DNA from: an uncultured Chlorobiales bacterium
GTDB taxonomy: Bacteria > Bacteroidota > Chlorobiia > Chlorobiales > Chlorobiaceae
Length of the DNA: 19,170 nucleotides
Direction of reading: 5' to 3'
Assembly: GCA_903901395.1 (NCBI GenBank)
Contig: CAIUQW010000156.1
Coordinates: 1-19,170 of the forward strand
Shown here: piece after piece, positions 6,622-15,224 of the stretch
Position numbering within the stretch: the first letter of the stretch is position 1
Layout of the letters: every line of letters starts with the position of its first letter
Translations under genes and position numbers: made by a program
The notes under the pieces: generated by a model
The model's database searches: none
Seen by the model: only the letters and a program-made list of their open reading frames with translations
What the model was told of the DNA's origin: nothing

Positions 6622-7818
6622 ATGGCTAAAATTCTTGAAGGGCCTGCCATGAAATTGTTCAACAAGTGGGGCATTCCTGTGCCCAACTACGTTGTTATCA
6701 TGGACCCCAGTCGTCTTGAACAACTTGGTGAAGCTAATAAATGGCTGCGTGAATCGAAACTGGTTGTCAAGGCTCACGAAGCCATCGGCGGCCGTTTCAA
6801 GCTCGGCCTCGTCAAAATCGGCCTCAACCTCGACGAAGCCATCGCGGCCTCGCGCGAGATGATCGGCACCAAGATCGGCACCGCCGAAGTCCGCCAGGTC
6901 ATCGTGGCTGAAATGCTCGATCACGACGCGGAGTTCTACGTCTCGATCATTGGCAACAAGGATGGCTCTGAACTGCTGCTTTCCACCAAGGGCGGCGTCG
7001 ATATCGAAGACAACTGGCACACCGTCAGGCGTCTCCAGATTGGTATTGACGAGAATCCTTCCATCGAGCGCCTCACCGAACTGGCTGAAGAGGCTGGTTT
7101 CGAAGGCGAGATCGCCGAGCGCGTCGGCAAAATCTGCTCGCGCCTCGTGCTCTGCTTCGACAACGAAGACGCGCAGTCCATCGAGATCAACCCGCTGGTT
7201 ATCCGCAAGAGCGACATGCGCTTCGCCGCACTCGACGCCGTCATGAACGTAGACTGGGACGCCCGCTTCCGCCATGCCGACTGGGATTTCAAGCCGGTTT
7301 CCGAAATTGGCCGCCCGTTCACCGAGGCCGAGCAGCAGATCATGGACATCGACTCCAGGATCAAGGGTTCGGTCAAGTTTGTCGAGGTTCCCGGCGGCGA
7401 AGTGGCTCTCTTGACCGCAGGCGGCGGCGCTTCGGTGTTCTATGCCGACGCAGTCGTGGCGCGAGGCGGCACCATCGCCAACTATGCCGAATACTCGGGC
7501 GACCCGGCTGACTGGGCTGTGGAGGCTCTGACCGAGACCATCTGCCGCTTGCCCAAAATCAAGCACATCATAGTCGGCGGCGCTATCGCCAACTTCACCG
7601 ACGTGAAGGCAACTTTCAGCGGCATCATCAACGGTTTCCGTGAGAGCAAGTCCAAAGGCTACCTCGAAGGCGTCAAAATCTGGGTGCGCCGCGGCGGCCC
7701 GAACGAGGCGCAGGGTCTGGCCGCCATCAGGCAGCTCCAGGAGGAAGGTTTCGACATCCACGTTTACGACCGCTCCATGCCGATGACCGACATCGTCGAT
7801 CTGGCGATGAAGTCCTGA
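6622..7818 (+). CDS. aclB: ATP citrate lyase, small subunit (ATP-grasp part)
   Basis: This cytoplasmic subunit works with AclA to cleave citrate with ATP and CoA into acetyl-CoA and oxaloacetate, the key reaction that closes the reductive TCA cycle. The 398-residue length equals that of known green sulfur bacterial AclB. It corresponds to the N-terminal part of animal ACLY, related to the succinyl-CoA synthetase beta subunit. The ATP-grasp segment KLVVKAHEAIGGRFKLGLVKIG is at 46-67, an acidic metal-binding strand IEINPLVIR follows, and the C-terminal citrate-binding block TAGGGASVFYADAVV is at about 265-279, with NYAEYSGDP after it. ATG 6622 gives the family-typical start MAKILEGPAM. aclA begins 63 bases downstream, so the two form one operon. 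Confidence 0.97.
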   Translation: MAKILEGPAMKLFNKWGIPVPNYVVIMDPSRLEQLGEANKWLRESKLVVKAHEAIGGRFKLGLVKIGLNLDEAIAASREMIGTKIGTAEVRQVIVAEMLDHDAEFYVSIIGNKDGSELLLSTKGGVDIEDNWHTVRRLQIGIDENPSIERLTELAEEAGFEGEIAERVGKICSRLVLCFDNEDAQSIEINPLVIRKSDMRFAALDAVMNVDWDARFRHADWDFKPVSEIGRPFTEAEQQIMDIDSRIKGSVKFVEVPGGEVALLTAGGGASVFYADAVVARGGTIANYAEYSGDPADWAVEALTETICRLPKIKHIIVGGAIANFTDVKATFSGIINGFRESKSKGYLEGVKIWVRRGGPNEAQGLAAIRQLQEEGFDIHVYDRSMPMTDIVDLAMKS

Positions 7819-7881
7819 GGGTAGTCCATTCAAGGGCTTGAAATTCAAGAATATAGCAACTCATTAAACTTTGATTGAACC

Positions 7882-9714
7882 GTGAGCATTCTCGCAAATA
7901 AAGATACCCGGGCAGTCATCATTGGTGGCGTGGCTGGCGTCAATGCGGCAAAACGCATGGCCCAGTTCGACTACCTGATCAACCGTCCGCTGACCGTGCA
8001 GGCCTTCGTGTATCCGCCCGAAGCCGGCCAGCAGAAAGAAATTTTCCGTGGTGGCGAACTCAAGAACGTGACCGTCTATTCGTCACTCGCGCCGGCGCTT
8101 TCGGAGCACCCGGAGATCAACACCGCGCTCATCTACCTCGGCGCATCGAGGGCGACCCAGGCCGCCAAAGAGGCGATCGAGTCCCCGAACATCAAGCTGA
8201 TCTCGATGATCACTGAAGGCGTTCCGGAAAAAGATGCCAAGCGCCTGAAGAAACTTGCCCAGCAGCATGGCAAAATGCTCAACGGCCCGTCGTCGATTGG
8301 CGTCATGTCCGCTGGCGAGTGCCGTCTCGGCGTGATCGGCGGCGAGTTCAAGAACCTGAAACTCTGCAACCTGTACAAGCCGGGTTCGTTCGGCGTGCTG
8401 ACCAAGTCGGGCGGTCTGTCTAACGAAGCGATGTGGCTTTGTGCCCAGAACGGCGATGGCATCACCTCCGCCGTGGCTATCGGCGGCGACGCTTATCCGG
8501 GCACCGATTTCGTCACCTACCTCGAAATGTTCGAGAACGATCCTGCAACCAAAGCGGTCGTTCTGGTCGGCGAGGTTGGCGGCAATCTCGAAGAGGAGGC
8601 TGCCGAGTGGCTTGCCGCAGAGCCGCGCCGCATCAGGCTGGTCGCCGCGATTGGCGGCACCTGCCAGGAGGTTCTCCCCCAGGGCATGAAGTTCGGTCAC
8701 GCTGGCGCCAAAGAGGGCAAAAAAGGCGCTGGCTCGGCCCGCTCCAAAATGAACGCTCTGCGTGACGCGGGCGCGCTCGTGCCCGACACTTTCGGTGGTC
8801 TCAGCAAGGCGATCAAGCAGGTTTATGAAGAGCTGCTCGCTTCTGGCGCGATCAAGCCGGAGTCTGAACTCGACGATGCGCTGCTGCCCGAGCTGCCGCC
8901 GAGCGTTCAGGAGGTCATGCGTCAGGGTGAAGTGGTCGTTGAGCCGCTCATCCGCACCACCATCTCCGACGACCGCGGCGAAGAGCCTCGCTATGCCGGT
9001 TACGCCGCTTCGGAGCTTTGCTCGAAAGGCTATGGCATCGAGGACGTTATCTCGCTGCTCTGGAGCAAGCAGCTCCCGACCCGCGAGGAGTCCGAGATCA
9101 TCAAGCGCATCATCATGATCTCCGCCGACCACGGCCCGGCTGTGTCTGGCGCTTTTGGCGCGATCATCGGCGCTTGCGCTGGCATCGACATGCCGCAGGC
9201 AGTCTCCGCCGGTATGACCATGATCGGCCCGCGTTTCGGCGGCGCCGTGACCAACGCTGGCAAATACTTCAAGATGGGCGTGAAGGATTTCCCGAACGAC
9301 ATCCCCGGCTTCCTTGCCTGGATGAAGGACAACGTCGGCCCGGTTCCCGGCATTGGCCACAGGGTCAAGAGCCTCAAGAATCCCGACCAGCGCGTGAAGT
9401 ATCTGGTGAGCTACGTGAAGAACGAAACGTCGCTGCACACGCCGTGCCTTGACTACGCGCTCGAAGTTGAGAAGATCACAACAGCCAAGAAGGACAACCT
9501 GATCCTGAACGTCGATGGCACCATGGGTTGCATTCTCATGGACCTCGGCTTCCCGGAGCATTCGCTGAACGGCTTCTTCGTTTTGGCCCGCACCATTGGC
9601 ATGATTGGCCACTGGATCGACCAGAACAACCAGAACGCCCGCCTCATCAGGCTCTACGACTACCTGATCAACTACGCCGTCAAACCGGAACGCCCGGTTC
9701 CCGACAAGAAGTAA
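7882..9714 (+). CDS. aclA: ATP citrate lyase, large subunit (CoA ligase and citryl-CoA lyase part)
   Basis: The 610-residue catalytic subunit fuses a succinyl-CoA synthetase alpha-like region with a citrate synthase-like region. The phosphorylated histidine is His273 in the motif GHAGAKEGKKG. The preceding CoA-binding part has the family features around LTKSGGLSNEAMW and GGDAYPGTDF. In the citryl-CoA lyase domain the predicted catalytic residues are His493 (GIGHRV) and Asp545 (NVDGTMG), both present. The start is GTG at 7882 with no clear ribosome binding site; no better ATG exists nearby, and the following residues (SILANKDTRAVIIGGVAG) fit a family N-terminus. It is cotranscribed with aclB and closed by a terminator. 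A 551-codon antisense frame is a shadow of its codon bias. Confidence 0.97.
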   Translation: MSILANKDTRAVIIGGVAGVNAAKRMAQFDYLINRPLTVQAFVYPPEAGQQKEIFRGGELKNVTVYSSLAPALSEHPEINTALIYLGASRATQAAKEAIESPNIKLISMITEGVPEKDAKRLKKLAQQHGKMLNGPSSIGVMSAGECRLGVIGGEFKNLKLCNLYKPGSFGVLTKSGGLSNEAMWLCAQNGDGITSAVAIGGDAYPGTDFVTYLEMFENDPATKAVVLVGEVGGNLEEEAAEWLAAEPRRIRLVAAIGGTCQEVLPQGMKFGHAGAKEGKKGAGSARSKMNALRDAGALVPDTFGGLSKAIKQVYEELLASGAIKPESELDDALLPELPPSVQEVMRQGEVVVEPLIRTTISDDRGEEPRYAGYAASELCSKGYGIEDVISLLWSKQLPTREESEIIKRIIMISADHGPAVSGAFGAIIGACAGIDMPQAVSAGMTMIGPRFGGAVTNAGKYFKMGVKDFPNDIPGFLAWMKDNVGPVPGIGHRVKSLKNPDQRVKYLVSYVKNETSLHTPCLDYALEVEKITTAKKDNLILNVDGTMGCILMDLGFPEHSLNGFFVLARTIGMIGHWIDQNNQNARLIRLYDYLINYAVKPERPVPDKK

Positions 9715-9737
9715 TCGCAAGGGTTCTACAGACAACA

Positions 9738-9766
9738 AAAAAGCAGGTCAACTTGGCCTGCTTTTT
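9738..9766 (+). terminator. Intrinsic terminator of the aclBA operon
   Basis: A 10-bp stem AAAAAGCAGG/CCTGCTTTTT with a 9-base loop, whose A and T arms form the poly-U tail in one direction and an A/U stem in the other, lies 23 bases after the aclA stop. Confidence 0.85.
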
Positions 9767-9907
9767 GTGTTTGTGGTGGGATTTGAAGGCGGGGGAAGTG
9801 GATTACTTTTCCGAAACTTTTCGTAGATTATTCTTAGTGATGCTTATTGCAAAATCAAAAAAATGTTTTAGACGGAAACCATATAAAACAATATTGGTTA
9901 ATAAGAA

Positions 9908-11083
9908 ATGACAATAATTCTAACATTTGACAATTGCAATGCGATACCTCCATCATGTATTGCCAAAATCATCCAAGGAGATAAACTTTCAAGAAATGGC
10001 GGGATTTGGCGTATAGAAAATGAAATTAGACCTTCAGATTTATATTGTTACCTCTACGCTAAATTTGGTGAGCCGAATGGCATCCAAAATCTTTTAAGGC
10101 AAAACGACTCAGACAATTTAATACATTGGGAATGGGTTTTAGCGCACAGTAATGGTCTAATATTTATTATGGGACTAAACCTCAGAACAGAGGTACACTT
10201 GATTGGTGATTGGGAGTTCAGTAAATATTCAAAAGATCAATTCATAAACTATATTAAAAAAGATATTAAAAAATATGGAAAGAAAATGTCCGATTTCAGG
10301 AAAAATGTTCTCGAACATTGGGATATTTTTACTAACCCATATCATGATATTAACACGGCAATCAAACAGCTTGTTCGCGATTTAAATGAGTTAAAACTTA
10401 ACCCTGAAGAAGAATATCTTGCCAATCCTTCTGATTTTTCTGAGTATGAAAATTTTGTGGAAAAATGGAACGCCTTAATATCACGCTATCATCGTGGCAT
10501 AGGTCTTGCGATGGGGATCAAGTCTTTAACACCGGTATTGGCAGAGTCGTTTGTGAATTTATTGATTTATTTATTATGCAAGCCAGATATTAAAAATAAT
10601 GAACGCCTTTACCAAAACTTTGTACGTGGAAATATTGATATCAAAGTTCAGTCATTGCACAATAATTGTTTTGGGTTTAAGGGCCCTGTAGATTGGTCAT
10701 CTGAAGTATGTACAAAATATAATTCTATTGTGAATGAAAGAAATGATCTTCTTCATGGAAATATCAATATAGAAAAATTAAAATTTCAAGACATCTTTTT
10801 TAGGGAAAAAGTACCTCTTTTTAAAGAGTATTCTACAATATGGCAACAGTCAGTTGGTGTTTCAATTAATTCCTCTGGGCTTGAAACAATACAGGACGGA
10901 ATTGCAAATATAAGAAATTTTGAGAATTATGTATTAAGCCAGCTTGAGGATGGTATCGAAGATCAAGTACGTACAATAATGGAAAAAAGAGATTTAGGCA
11001 TTAACCGAACAACTGGTAGAATCGGTGTTTTGCTTCCAGATATCTTAGTAGATTTTGGGGTGAGTTTTATATCAAAAAAATAA
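9908..11083 (+). CDS. Unknown protein with a HEPN-like RNase motif
   Basis: I do not recognise the whole 391-residue protein. The central-to-C-terminal part looks like an all-helical HEPN domain. A helix with LAESFVNLLIYLLCKP (about residues 215-230) is followed after some 50 residues by IVNERNDLLHGNI, in which Arg278-N-D-L-L-His283 is the Rx4H motif that forms the active site of HEPN ribonucleases in toxins and antiviral effectors. The first 150 residues have no domain I can name (contains IHWEWVLAHSNGLIFIMGLNLRTEVH). It is very AT-rich beside the GC-rich acl and sqr genes and stands alone with no partner, suggesting horizontal gain. It could also be a catalytically inactive HEPN-like protein. 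Confidence 0.7.
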   Translation: MTIILTFDNCNAIPPSCIAKIIQGDKLSRNGGIWRIENEIRPSDLYCYLYAKFGEPNGIQNLLRQNDSDNLIHWEWVLAHSNGLIFIMGLNLRTEVHLIGDWEFSKYSKDQFINYIKKDIKKYGKKMSDFRKNVLEHWDIFTNPYHDINTAIKQLVRDLNELKLNPEEEYLANPSDFSEYENFVEKWNALISRYHRGIGLAMGIKSLTPVLAESFVNLLIYLLCKPDIKNNERLYQNFVRGNIDIKVQSLHNNCFGFKGPVDWSSEVCTKYNSIVNERNDLLHGNINIEKLKFQDIFFREKVPLFKEYSTIWQQSVGVSINSSGLETIQDGIANIRNFENYVLSQLEDGIEDQVRTIMEKRDLGINRTTGRIGVLLPDILVDFGVSFISKK

Positions 11084-11130
11084 TCAGAAAACACCTTTAC
11101 GATTAATTGAACTACAGTGCAAGCTCGTCC

Positions 11131-11161
11131 CGGTCAATGGCGTCATGCGTGGCATTGACCG
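11131..11161. terminator. Possible hairpin terminator between two convergent genes
   Basis: A perfect 9-bp inverted repeat (CGGTCAATG at 11131-11139 and CATTGACCG at 11153-11161) with a 13-base loop sits between the convergent HEPN-like gene and the SQR gene. It has no clear U-tract in either direction, so termination is only plausible. Confidence 0.4.
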
Positions 11162-11182
11162 CATTCCCCATCCTCCCGCCAA

Positions 11183-12355
11183 TCACATCCCCGGAATTCT
11201 CGGGATATATTTCATCTTAGACAACTTATAATAATAACCCCACGCTTTTTTCAGCCAGTGGCCGACTATCGGCATCGGGATGAATATCTCGCTGTGCCCA
11301 GTGCGATAGACGAAGCCTGCGCCGTCGCCAGTGTCCATGACGCAGAGGACGTTCAGGTGCTCCTGGTAGCCTTTCATCGGTTCCTGATGACCGAAGTGTT
11401 CGGCGAGGCAGTTGTTGGCCGCGCACTCTGCCATGAACTCCGCGATGTGGCCCTGCTTAGCCTTCCACTCCGGCCCTTCGAGCGCCGCCGAGTCGCCGAC
11501 GGCGTACCAGCCGTTCACGCCAACCACGCGGCAGAAATCGTCGATCTTCACGAAGCCAGCCTCGCTCAGTGGCAGGTCGGAAGCCGTGACGACGCTGTGG
11601 CCCGATCCGGCGGGAATGAACATGGTCAGGTCGCTCTCAAGCTTGTTGCCATCCTCGAACACCACGCCGTCAGCCTCAAAGCGCGTGATCTTCTTGCCGT
11701 AGCGCTGCTGGAAGTTCTTTGCCTTGAACATTTTAGCCATCATGTCGAGCGCCTTCTGGCCCATTTTCGCTCCGGGCTTGTCCATCGGGGCGAAGAAAGT
11801 CATCTCGAAATTCTCCCGGATGCCGAGTTTCGTGAGCTTGTGGTGCAGATTGAAAAACAGCTCGAAGCCGGGGCCGCCGCGCACGCCGCTCGGGTCTTTC
11901 GGGTTGCCGCCAAAGCCGAAGGCGATCTTGCCGTAGCCGCGCTCGACGAGGGCGTCGATCTTCTCCCGCAGGCGAATCGAGTGCTCCGGAGCGCCGCAAA
12001 TCGAGAGCGTGTGCTCGATCCCTTCGTGCTTCATTTTGCCTGACCCGAGCGCGATCACCAGAAAATCGAAGTCGCTGCGCACACCCGCTTTTTCAAGCGT
12101 GACCGAATCGCGGCTGGCATCGATGGCCGTCACCTTGTCGAGCGTCAGCGCGAATCCGTGCTTCCGCGCGAGCTTCTCCAGCGGAAAGGCCACGTTCTTG
12201 AACTGCTCCGTGCCGACGGGAATCCAGATAGCGATCGGGTAGATGAACAGAAACTCCCGGTCGGAGACCACCTCGACCTCGAAACCGCGCTTGCGGAACG
12301 CGATAGCCGCCGCGACACCGGCGATGCCTCCACCAAGAATCAACACTTTTTTCAC
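11183..12355 (-). CDS. sqrF: Sulfide:quinone reductase-type flavoprotein (SqrF-like)
   Basis: The 390-residue product belongs to the FAD-dependent two-dinucleotide-binding family. GGGIAGVAAAIAFRKRG (8-24) binds the FAD adenosine part and GWYAVGDSAALEG (282-294) is the second FAD motif. SQR oxidises sulfide to zero-valent sulfur and passes electrons to membrane quinone. Cysteines are at 120, 275, 311, 316 and 338; Cys338 (NVLCVMDTGDGAGFVYR) matches the conserved late redox cysteine of SQRs. The C-terminus, HWLKKAWGYYYKLSKMK, is a likely amphipathic membrane-binding helix. From memory, green sulfur bacteria carry a type VI SQR (SqrF) beside acl, and this fits. It is divergent from the kor-like operon. 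Subtype is less sure than family; a related flavoprotein dehydrogenase is the alternative. Confidence 0.85.
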   Translation of the reverse strand: MKKVLILGGGIAGVAAAIAFRKRGFEVEVVSDREFLFIYPIAIWIPVGTEQFKNVAFPLEKLARKHGFALTLDKVTAIDASRDSVTLEKAGVRSDFDFLVIALGSGKMKHEGIEHTLSICGAPEHSIRLREKIDALVERGYGKIAFGFGGNPKDPSGVRGGPGFELFFNLHHKLTKLGIRENFEMTFFAPMDKPGAKMGQKALDMMAKMFKAKNFQQRYGKKITRFEADGVVFEDGNKLESDLTMFIPAGSGHSVVTASDLPLSEAGFVKIDDFCRVVGVNGWYAVGDSAALEGPEWKAKQGHIAEFMAECAANNCLAEHFGHQEPMKGYQEHLNVLCVMDTGDGAGFVYRTGHSEIFIPMPIVGHWLKKAWGYYYKLSKMKYIPRIPGM

Positions 12356-12377
12356 TGTGGATCACTGGGAATGGTTG

Positions 12378-12456
12378 ATGCCAAAAGGCATTGGAAGACG
12401 TAATGCCGTTAATATAGAATAATTATGATCATATGCCAATAATTAACCAATGGCAT
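12378..12456. promoter_or_regulatory. Array of ATGCC/GGCAT half-sites in the divergent sqr-kor region
   Basis: Five copies of one half-site occur in 79 bases: ATGCC 12378-12382, GGCAT 12387-12391, ATGCC 12403-12407, ATGCC 12433-12437 and GGCAT 12452-12456. Two pairs form inverted repeats: ATGCC-AAAA-GGCAT (12378-12391), and ATGCCA/TGGCAT (12433-12438 with 12451-12456). This lies just upstream of the SQR gene and before the kor-like operon, a natural place for an operator. No regulator is identified. Confidence 0.4.
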
Positions 12457-12581
12457 TTTGACCACAATGCTCGCTCATCCGGCTGGAACGCATTGTACTC
12501 GATGGGGTGTTATTGATTTTTAAACAACTTTACAAAATCAATAACGCAAGCGGATTCAGCTGCCAAACCGGGAGCCGTGTC

Positions 12582-14297
12582 ATGCAACAATGTCCAGACG
12601 ATTTTTCGATGATATTCGAAGGGGCGGCCGGGCAGGGAATTCAGACGATTACTTCGCTGCTGCTTCCGGTGCTCAGAAAAAGCGGCCACCATGTATTTTC
12701 GTGCATGGAGTATATGTCGCGCATACGGGGAGGCAGCAACAGCACGGAAATCCGCGTGACCGGAAAGCCGCGCCGCGCTTATGTTTCGCGCATCGACCTC
12801 TTGCTGGCACTGACGCCTCTCGCATATGAACGGCTCCACGGGAGGCTGCACGAACGCACACTCATCTTTGCTGAAAAGCAGACATTCGGCGAGCATTGGG
12901 ACGAGCGCTGCATCGATACGCCGCTTGGCCGATTCGCGACGGAGGCGGGCGGGGCGGTGTACTCCAATGTTTCGGCTGTTGGCGTGGTACTCGCCGTGCT
13001 CGGCATTCCGCTCGAACGGTGCGTGGCGTATTTACGCGAGCAATTCGTGGGCAAAGGCGAAGAAGTGGTGGCGCACAATATCAAAGCGGCGCAACTTGGT
13101 TACGAGTTTGGGCTTGCGTTGCCCGCCGAACGCCGACCGAAGTTCCCGGAGCCAGCGACGGAACTCCGCGATGATTCGCTCATGATGGATGGCACCTCGG
13201 CGCTCGGCATCGGAGCCATCGCCGCCGGATGCAATTTCATCTGCTCCTATCCCATGTCGCCCGGCACCGGTGTTCTGACATTTCTGGCGGCGCGAGCGAA
13301 AAATTTCGGTATCGTCGTCGATCAGGCTGAGGACGAAATCGCCGCGATCAACGCCGGACTCGGCGCATCCTATGCGGGCGCTTTGGCGATGGTGACCTCA
13401 TCCGGTGGCGGATTTGACCTGATGCAGGAGGGAATGAGCCTGGCCGGAATGATCGAAACGCCGATCGTCGTGCACATCGGCCAGCGCCCCGGCCCGGCGA
13501 CCGGCCTGCCGACCCGCACGGAGCAGGGCGACCTCGACCTCGCGCTTCACGCCGGTCACGGCGAATTCGCGAGAGCGATCTTCGCGCCCGGTACGCTCGG
13601 CGAGGCCATCGACGCGATGCAACGCGCGTTCGCCGCCGCCCAGCGCTATCAGATTCCCGTTATCGTGCTGAGCGACCAGTACCTGCTCGACGCCGTTTCG
13701 ACCATCCATGTCGATGAGATCGAGCGGCTCCCGGTGAAACCCGACATCGTCGAAACCGGTCAAGATTATAAAAGATATGCCTTTACAGAGGATGGCCTGA
13801 GTCCGCGCGGCGTGCCGGGATTCGGCGCTGGCATTGTCCGCGTGGATTCCGACGAGCACGACGAGGAGGGAGTGATTACCGAGAGCTTCGAGATGCGGCA
13901 ACAGATGATGGACAAACGGCTCCAGCGGCTTGAGGCGCTTCGGCGCGAGGCGTTGCGCCCAACCGTCATCGGCGATCCACGCGAGGCGAAAATCATCGTC
14001 GTCGCGTGGGGGTCGAATCGCGGCGTGCTCGAAGAGGCGCTCGAACGGCTCGATGACCGCCGGTTTGCAGGTGTTCACTATGCCCAGGTCTGGCCGCTTG
14101 CGCCCAACACTGCCGAACTGCTAGGCGAGGGACGCAAGAAAATCGTCGTCATCGAGAACAACGCGCTCTGGCAGTTCGCCAATCTTCTGCATCGCGAGAC
14201 CGGCATCGCCGCTTTCCGTCGCATTCTGAAAGCCACCGGAGAACCCTTCAGCGTCGAGGAAATTCTCGCAAAACTTACGGAGGTCACGCATGGATAG
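12582..14297 (+). CDS. korA: 2-oxoacid:ferredoxin oxidoreductase, fused gamma-alpha subunit
   Basis: With the next gene it should form a TPP-dependent 2-oxoacid:ferredoxin oxidoreductase, which in green sulfur bacteria carboxylates acyl-CoA with reduced ferredoxin (2-oxoglutarate synthesis in the rTCA cycle). The 571 residues contain the gamma domain first (FEGAAGQGIQTITSLLLPVL at 12-31, MEYMSRIRGGSNSTEIRV), then the alpha domain starting near 200 (MDGTSALGIGAIAAG). The conserved YPMSPGTG is at 223-230, followed by QAEDEIAAINAGLGASYAGA and GQRPGPATGLPTRTEQGDL. The frame is open upstream to a GTG at 12507, but the added 25 residues look like leader and ATG 12582 starts just before the gamma fold. 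It overlaps korB by 8 bases. Substrate is not fixed by sequence: 2-oxoglutarate is possible, another 2-oxoacid equally so. Confidence 0.88.
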   Translation: MQQCPDDFSMIFEGAAGQGIQTITSLLLPVLRKSGHHVFSCMEYMSRIRGGSNSTEIRVTGKPRRAYVSRIDLLLALTPLAYERLHGRLHERTLIFAEKQTFGEHWDERCIDTPLGRFATEAGGAVYSNVSAVGVVLAVLGIPLERCVAYLREQFVGKGEEVVAHNIKAAQLGYEFGLALPAERRPKFPEPATELRDDSLMMDGTSALGIGAIAAGCNFICSYPMSPGTGVLTFLAARAKNFGIVVDQAEDEIAAINAGLGASYAGALAMVTSSGGGFDLMQEGMSLAGMIETPIVVHIGQRPGPATGLPTRTEQGDLDLALHAGHGEFARAIFAPGTLGEAIDAMQRAFAAAQRYQIPVIVLSDQYLLDAVSTIHVDEIERLPVKPDIVETGQDYKRYAFTEDGLSPRGVPGFGAGIVRVDSDEHDEEGVITESFEMRQQMMDKRLQRLEALRREALRPTVIGDPREAKIIVVAWGSNRGVLEEALERLDDRRFAGVHYAQVWPLAPNTAELLGEGRKKIVVIENNALWQFANLLHRETGIAAFRRILKATGEPFSVEEILAKLTEVTHG

Positions 14298-15153
14298 TCA
14301 GCCTGAACCCTTCGCCATGCCCTCCAGCACCGACGTCGCCTGGTGTCCCGGATGCGGCAATCACATGTTGCTCAAAGCTGTCCGGGGAGCATTGGAGGAG
14401 TTGAGGATCAAGCCTGAGAATCTCGTGATGGTTTCGGGCATCGGTCAGGCGGCTAAAGCGCCGCAATACCTCAAGGTCAATATGTTCAATGGATTGCACG
14501 GACGCGCCCTGCCCGCCGCGCTCGGCATCAAGCTCGCGAACCGGAACCTCACGGTGGTCGTCGAATCGGGTGATGGCGACCTGTACGGCGAGGGCGGCAA
14601 CCACTTTCTGCATGCAATCCGGCGTAATTTCGATGTTGCCATCATTGCGCATAACAACATGATCTACGGCCTCACCAAGGGGCAGGCGTCGCCGACGTCG
14701 CAGCGCTGCATGAAAACGCCTGTGCAGGTCGGCGGCGTTCTTCTCGAACCCTTCAACCCGCTCGCCGTGGCGCTTGCGCTCGACGCGCCCTTCGTCGCCC
14801 GGGCGTTCGCGGGCAACATCGAGCAGACCAGAGCGATCATCGCGGAAGCAATCCGTTTCAAGGGTTGCGCGGTGATCGATGTTTTCCAGCCGTGCGTCGT
14901 CTTCAACAAGCTGAACACCTGGCAGTGGTTCCGGGAGCATACCTGCGAATTGCCTGAGGATCACGATCTTTCGGATCGCATCATGGCCATGCAGCAGGCG
15001 TTCCGGAGCGACAAATTTCCCCTCGGCATCTTCTATCGAAACGATAAACGCGAGACCTACGAAGAGCTTGCCGGGATAGGGGAGTCGCCGCTGTTCCGCC
15101 AGCCGCCCACCAGCGACGAAGCGTTCCGCGCAATGCTCGATGCGTTCCGTTGA
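14290..15153 (+). CDS. korB: 2-oxoacid:ferredoxin oxidoreductase, beta (TPP-binding) subunit
   Basis: The 287-residue subunit carries the TPP and metal site: GDGDLYGEGGNH at 94-105, then HNNMIYGLTKGQASPTS (121-137), typical of KorB/PorB proteins. The N-terminal WCPGCGNH supplies Cys19 and Cys22, and DVFQPCVVFN supplies Cys202; these usually bind a 4Fe-4S cluster. The position that is commonly Cys in a GIGC motif is Gln53 here (VSGIGQAAKAP). It starts inside the last codons of korA, so translation is coupled. No separate ferredoxin-like delta subunit is nearby, consistent with the two-gene type. Confidence 0.9.
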   Translation: MDSQPEPFAMPSSTDVAWCPGCGNHMLLKAVRGALEELRIKPENLVMVSGIGQAAKAPQYLKVNMFNGLHGRALPAALGIKLANRNLTVVVESGDGDLYGEGGNHFLHAIRRNFDVAIIAHNNMIYGLTKGQASPTSQRCMKTPVQVGGVLLEPFNPLAVALALDAPFVARAFAGNIEQTRAIIAEAIRFKGCAVIDVFQPCVVFNKLNTWQWFREHTCELPEDHDLSDRIMAMQQAFRSDKFPLGIFYRNDKRETYEELAGIGESPLFRQPPTSDEAFRAMLDAFR

Positions 15154-15224
15154 CGGGGCCGTGACGCAACAACCGGAGTGCGTTTCTTATATTATATATG
15201 TTCCGAAACCCATGATCCGATGCC

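Noticed and set aside
6595..7848. 417-codon open frame on the minus strand opposite aclB
   Set aside because: Same antisense shadow effect; low-complexity make-up and no family features.
8083..9738. 551-codon open frame on the minus strand opposite aclA
   Set aside because: It is exactly antisense to a firmly identified gene. Its residue make-up (rich in Arg, Ala, His, Asp, Val) is typical of the mirror of GC-biased coding DNA, and it has no recognisable domain.
12507..12581. Upstream GTG start for korA
   Set aside because: The 25 added residues do not resemble the gamma-domain start, and ATG 12582 stands directly before it.
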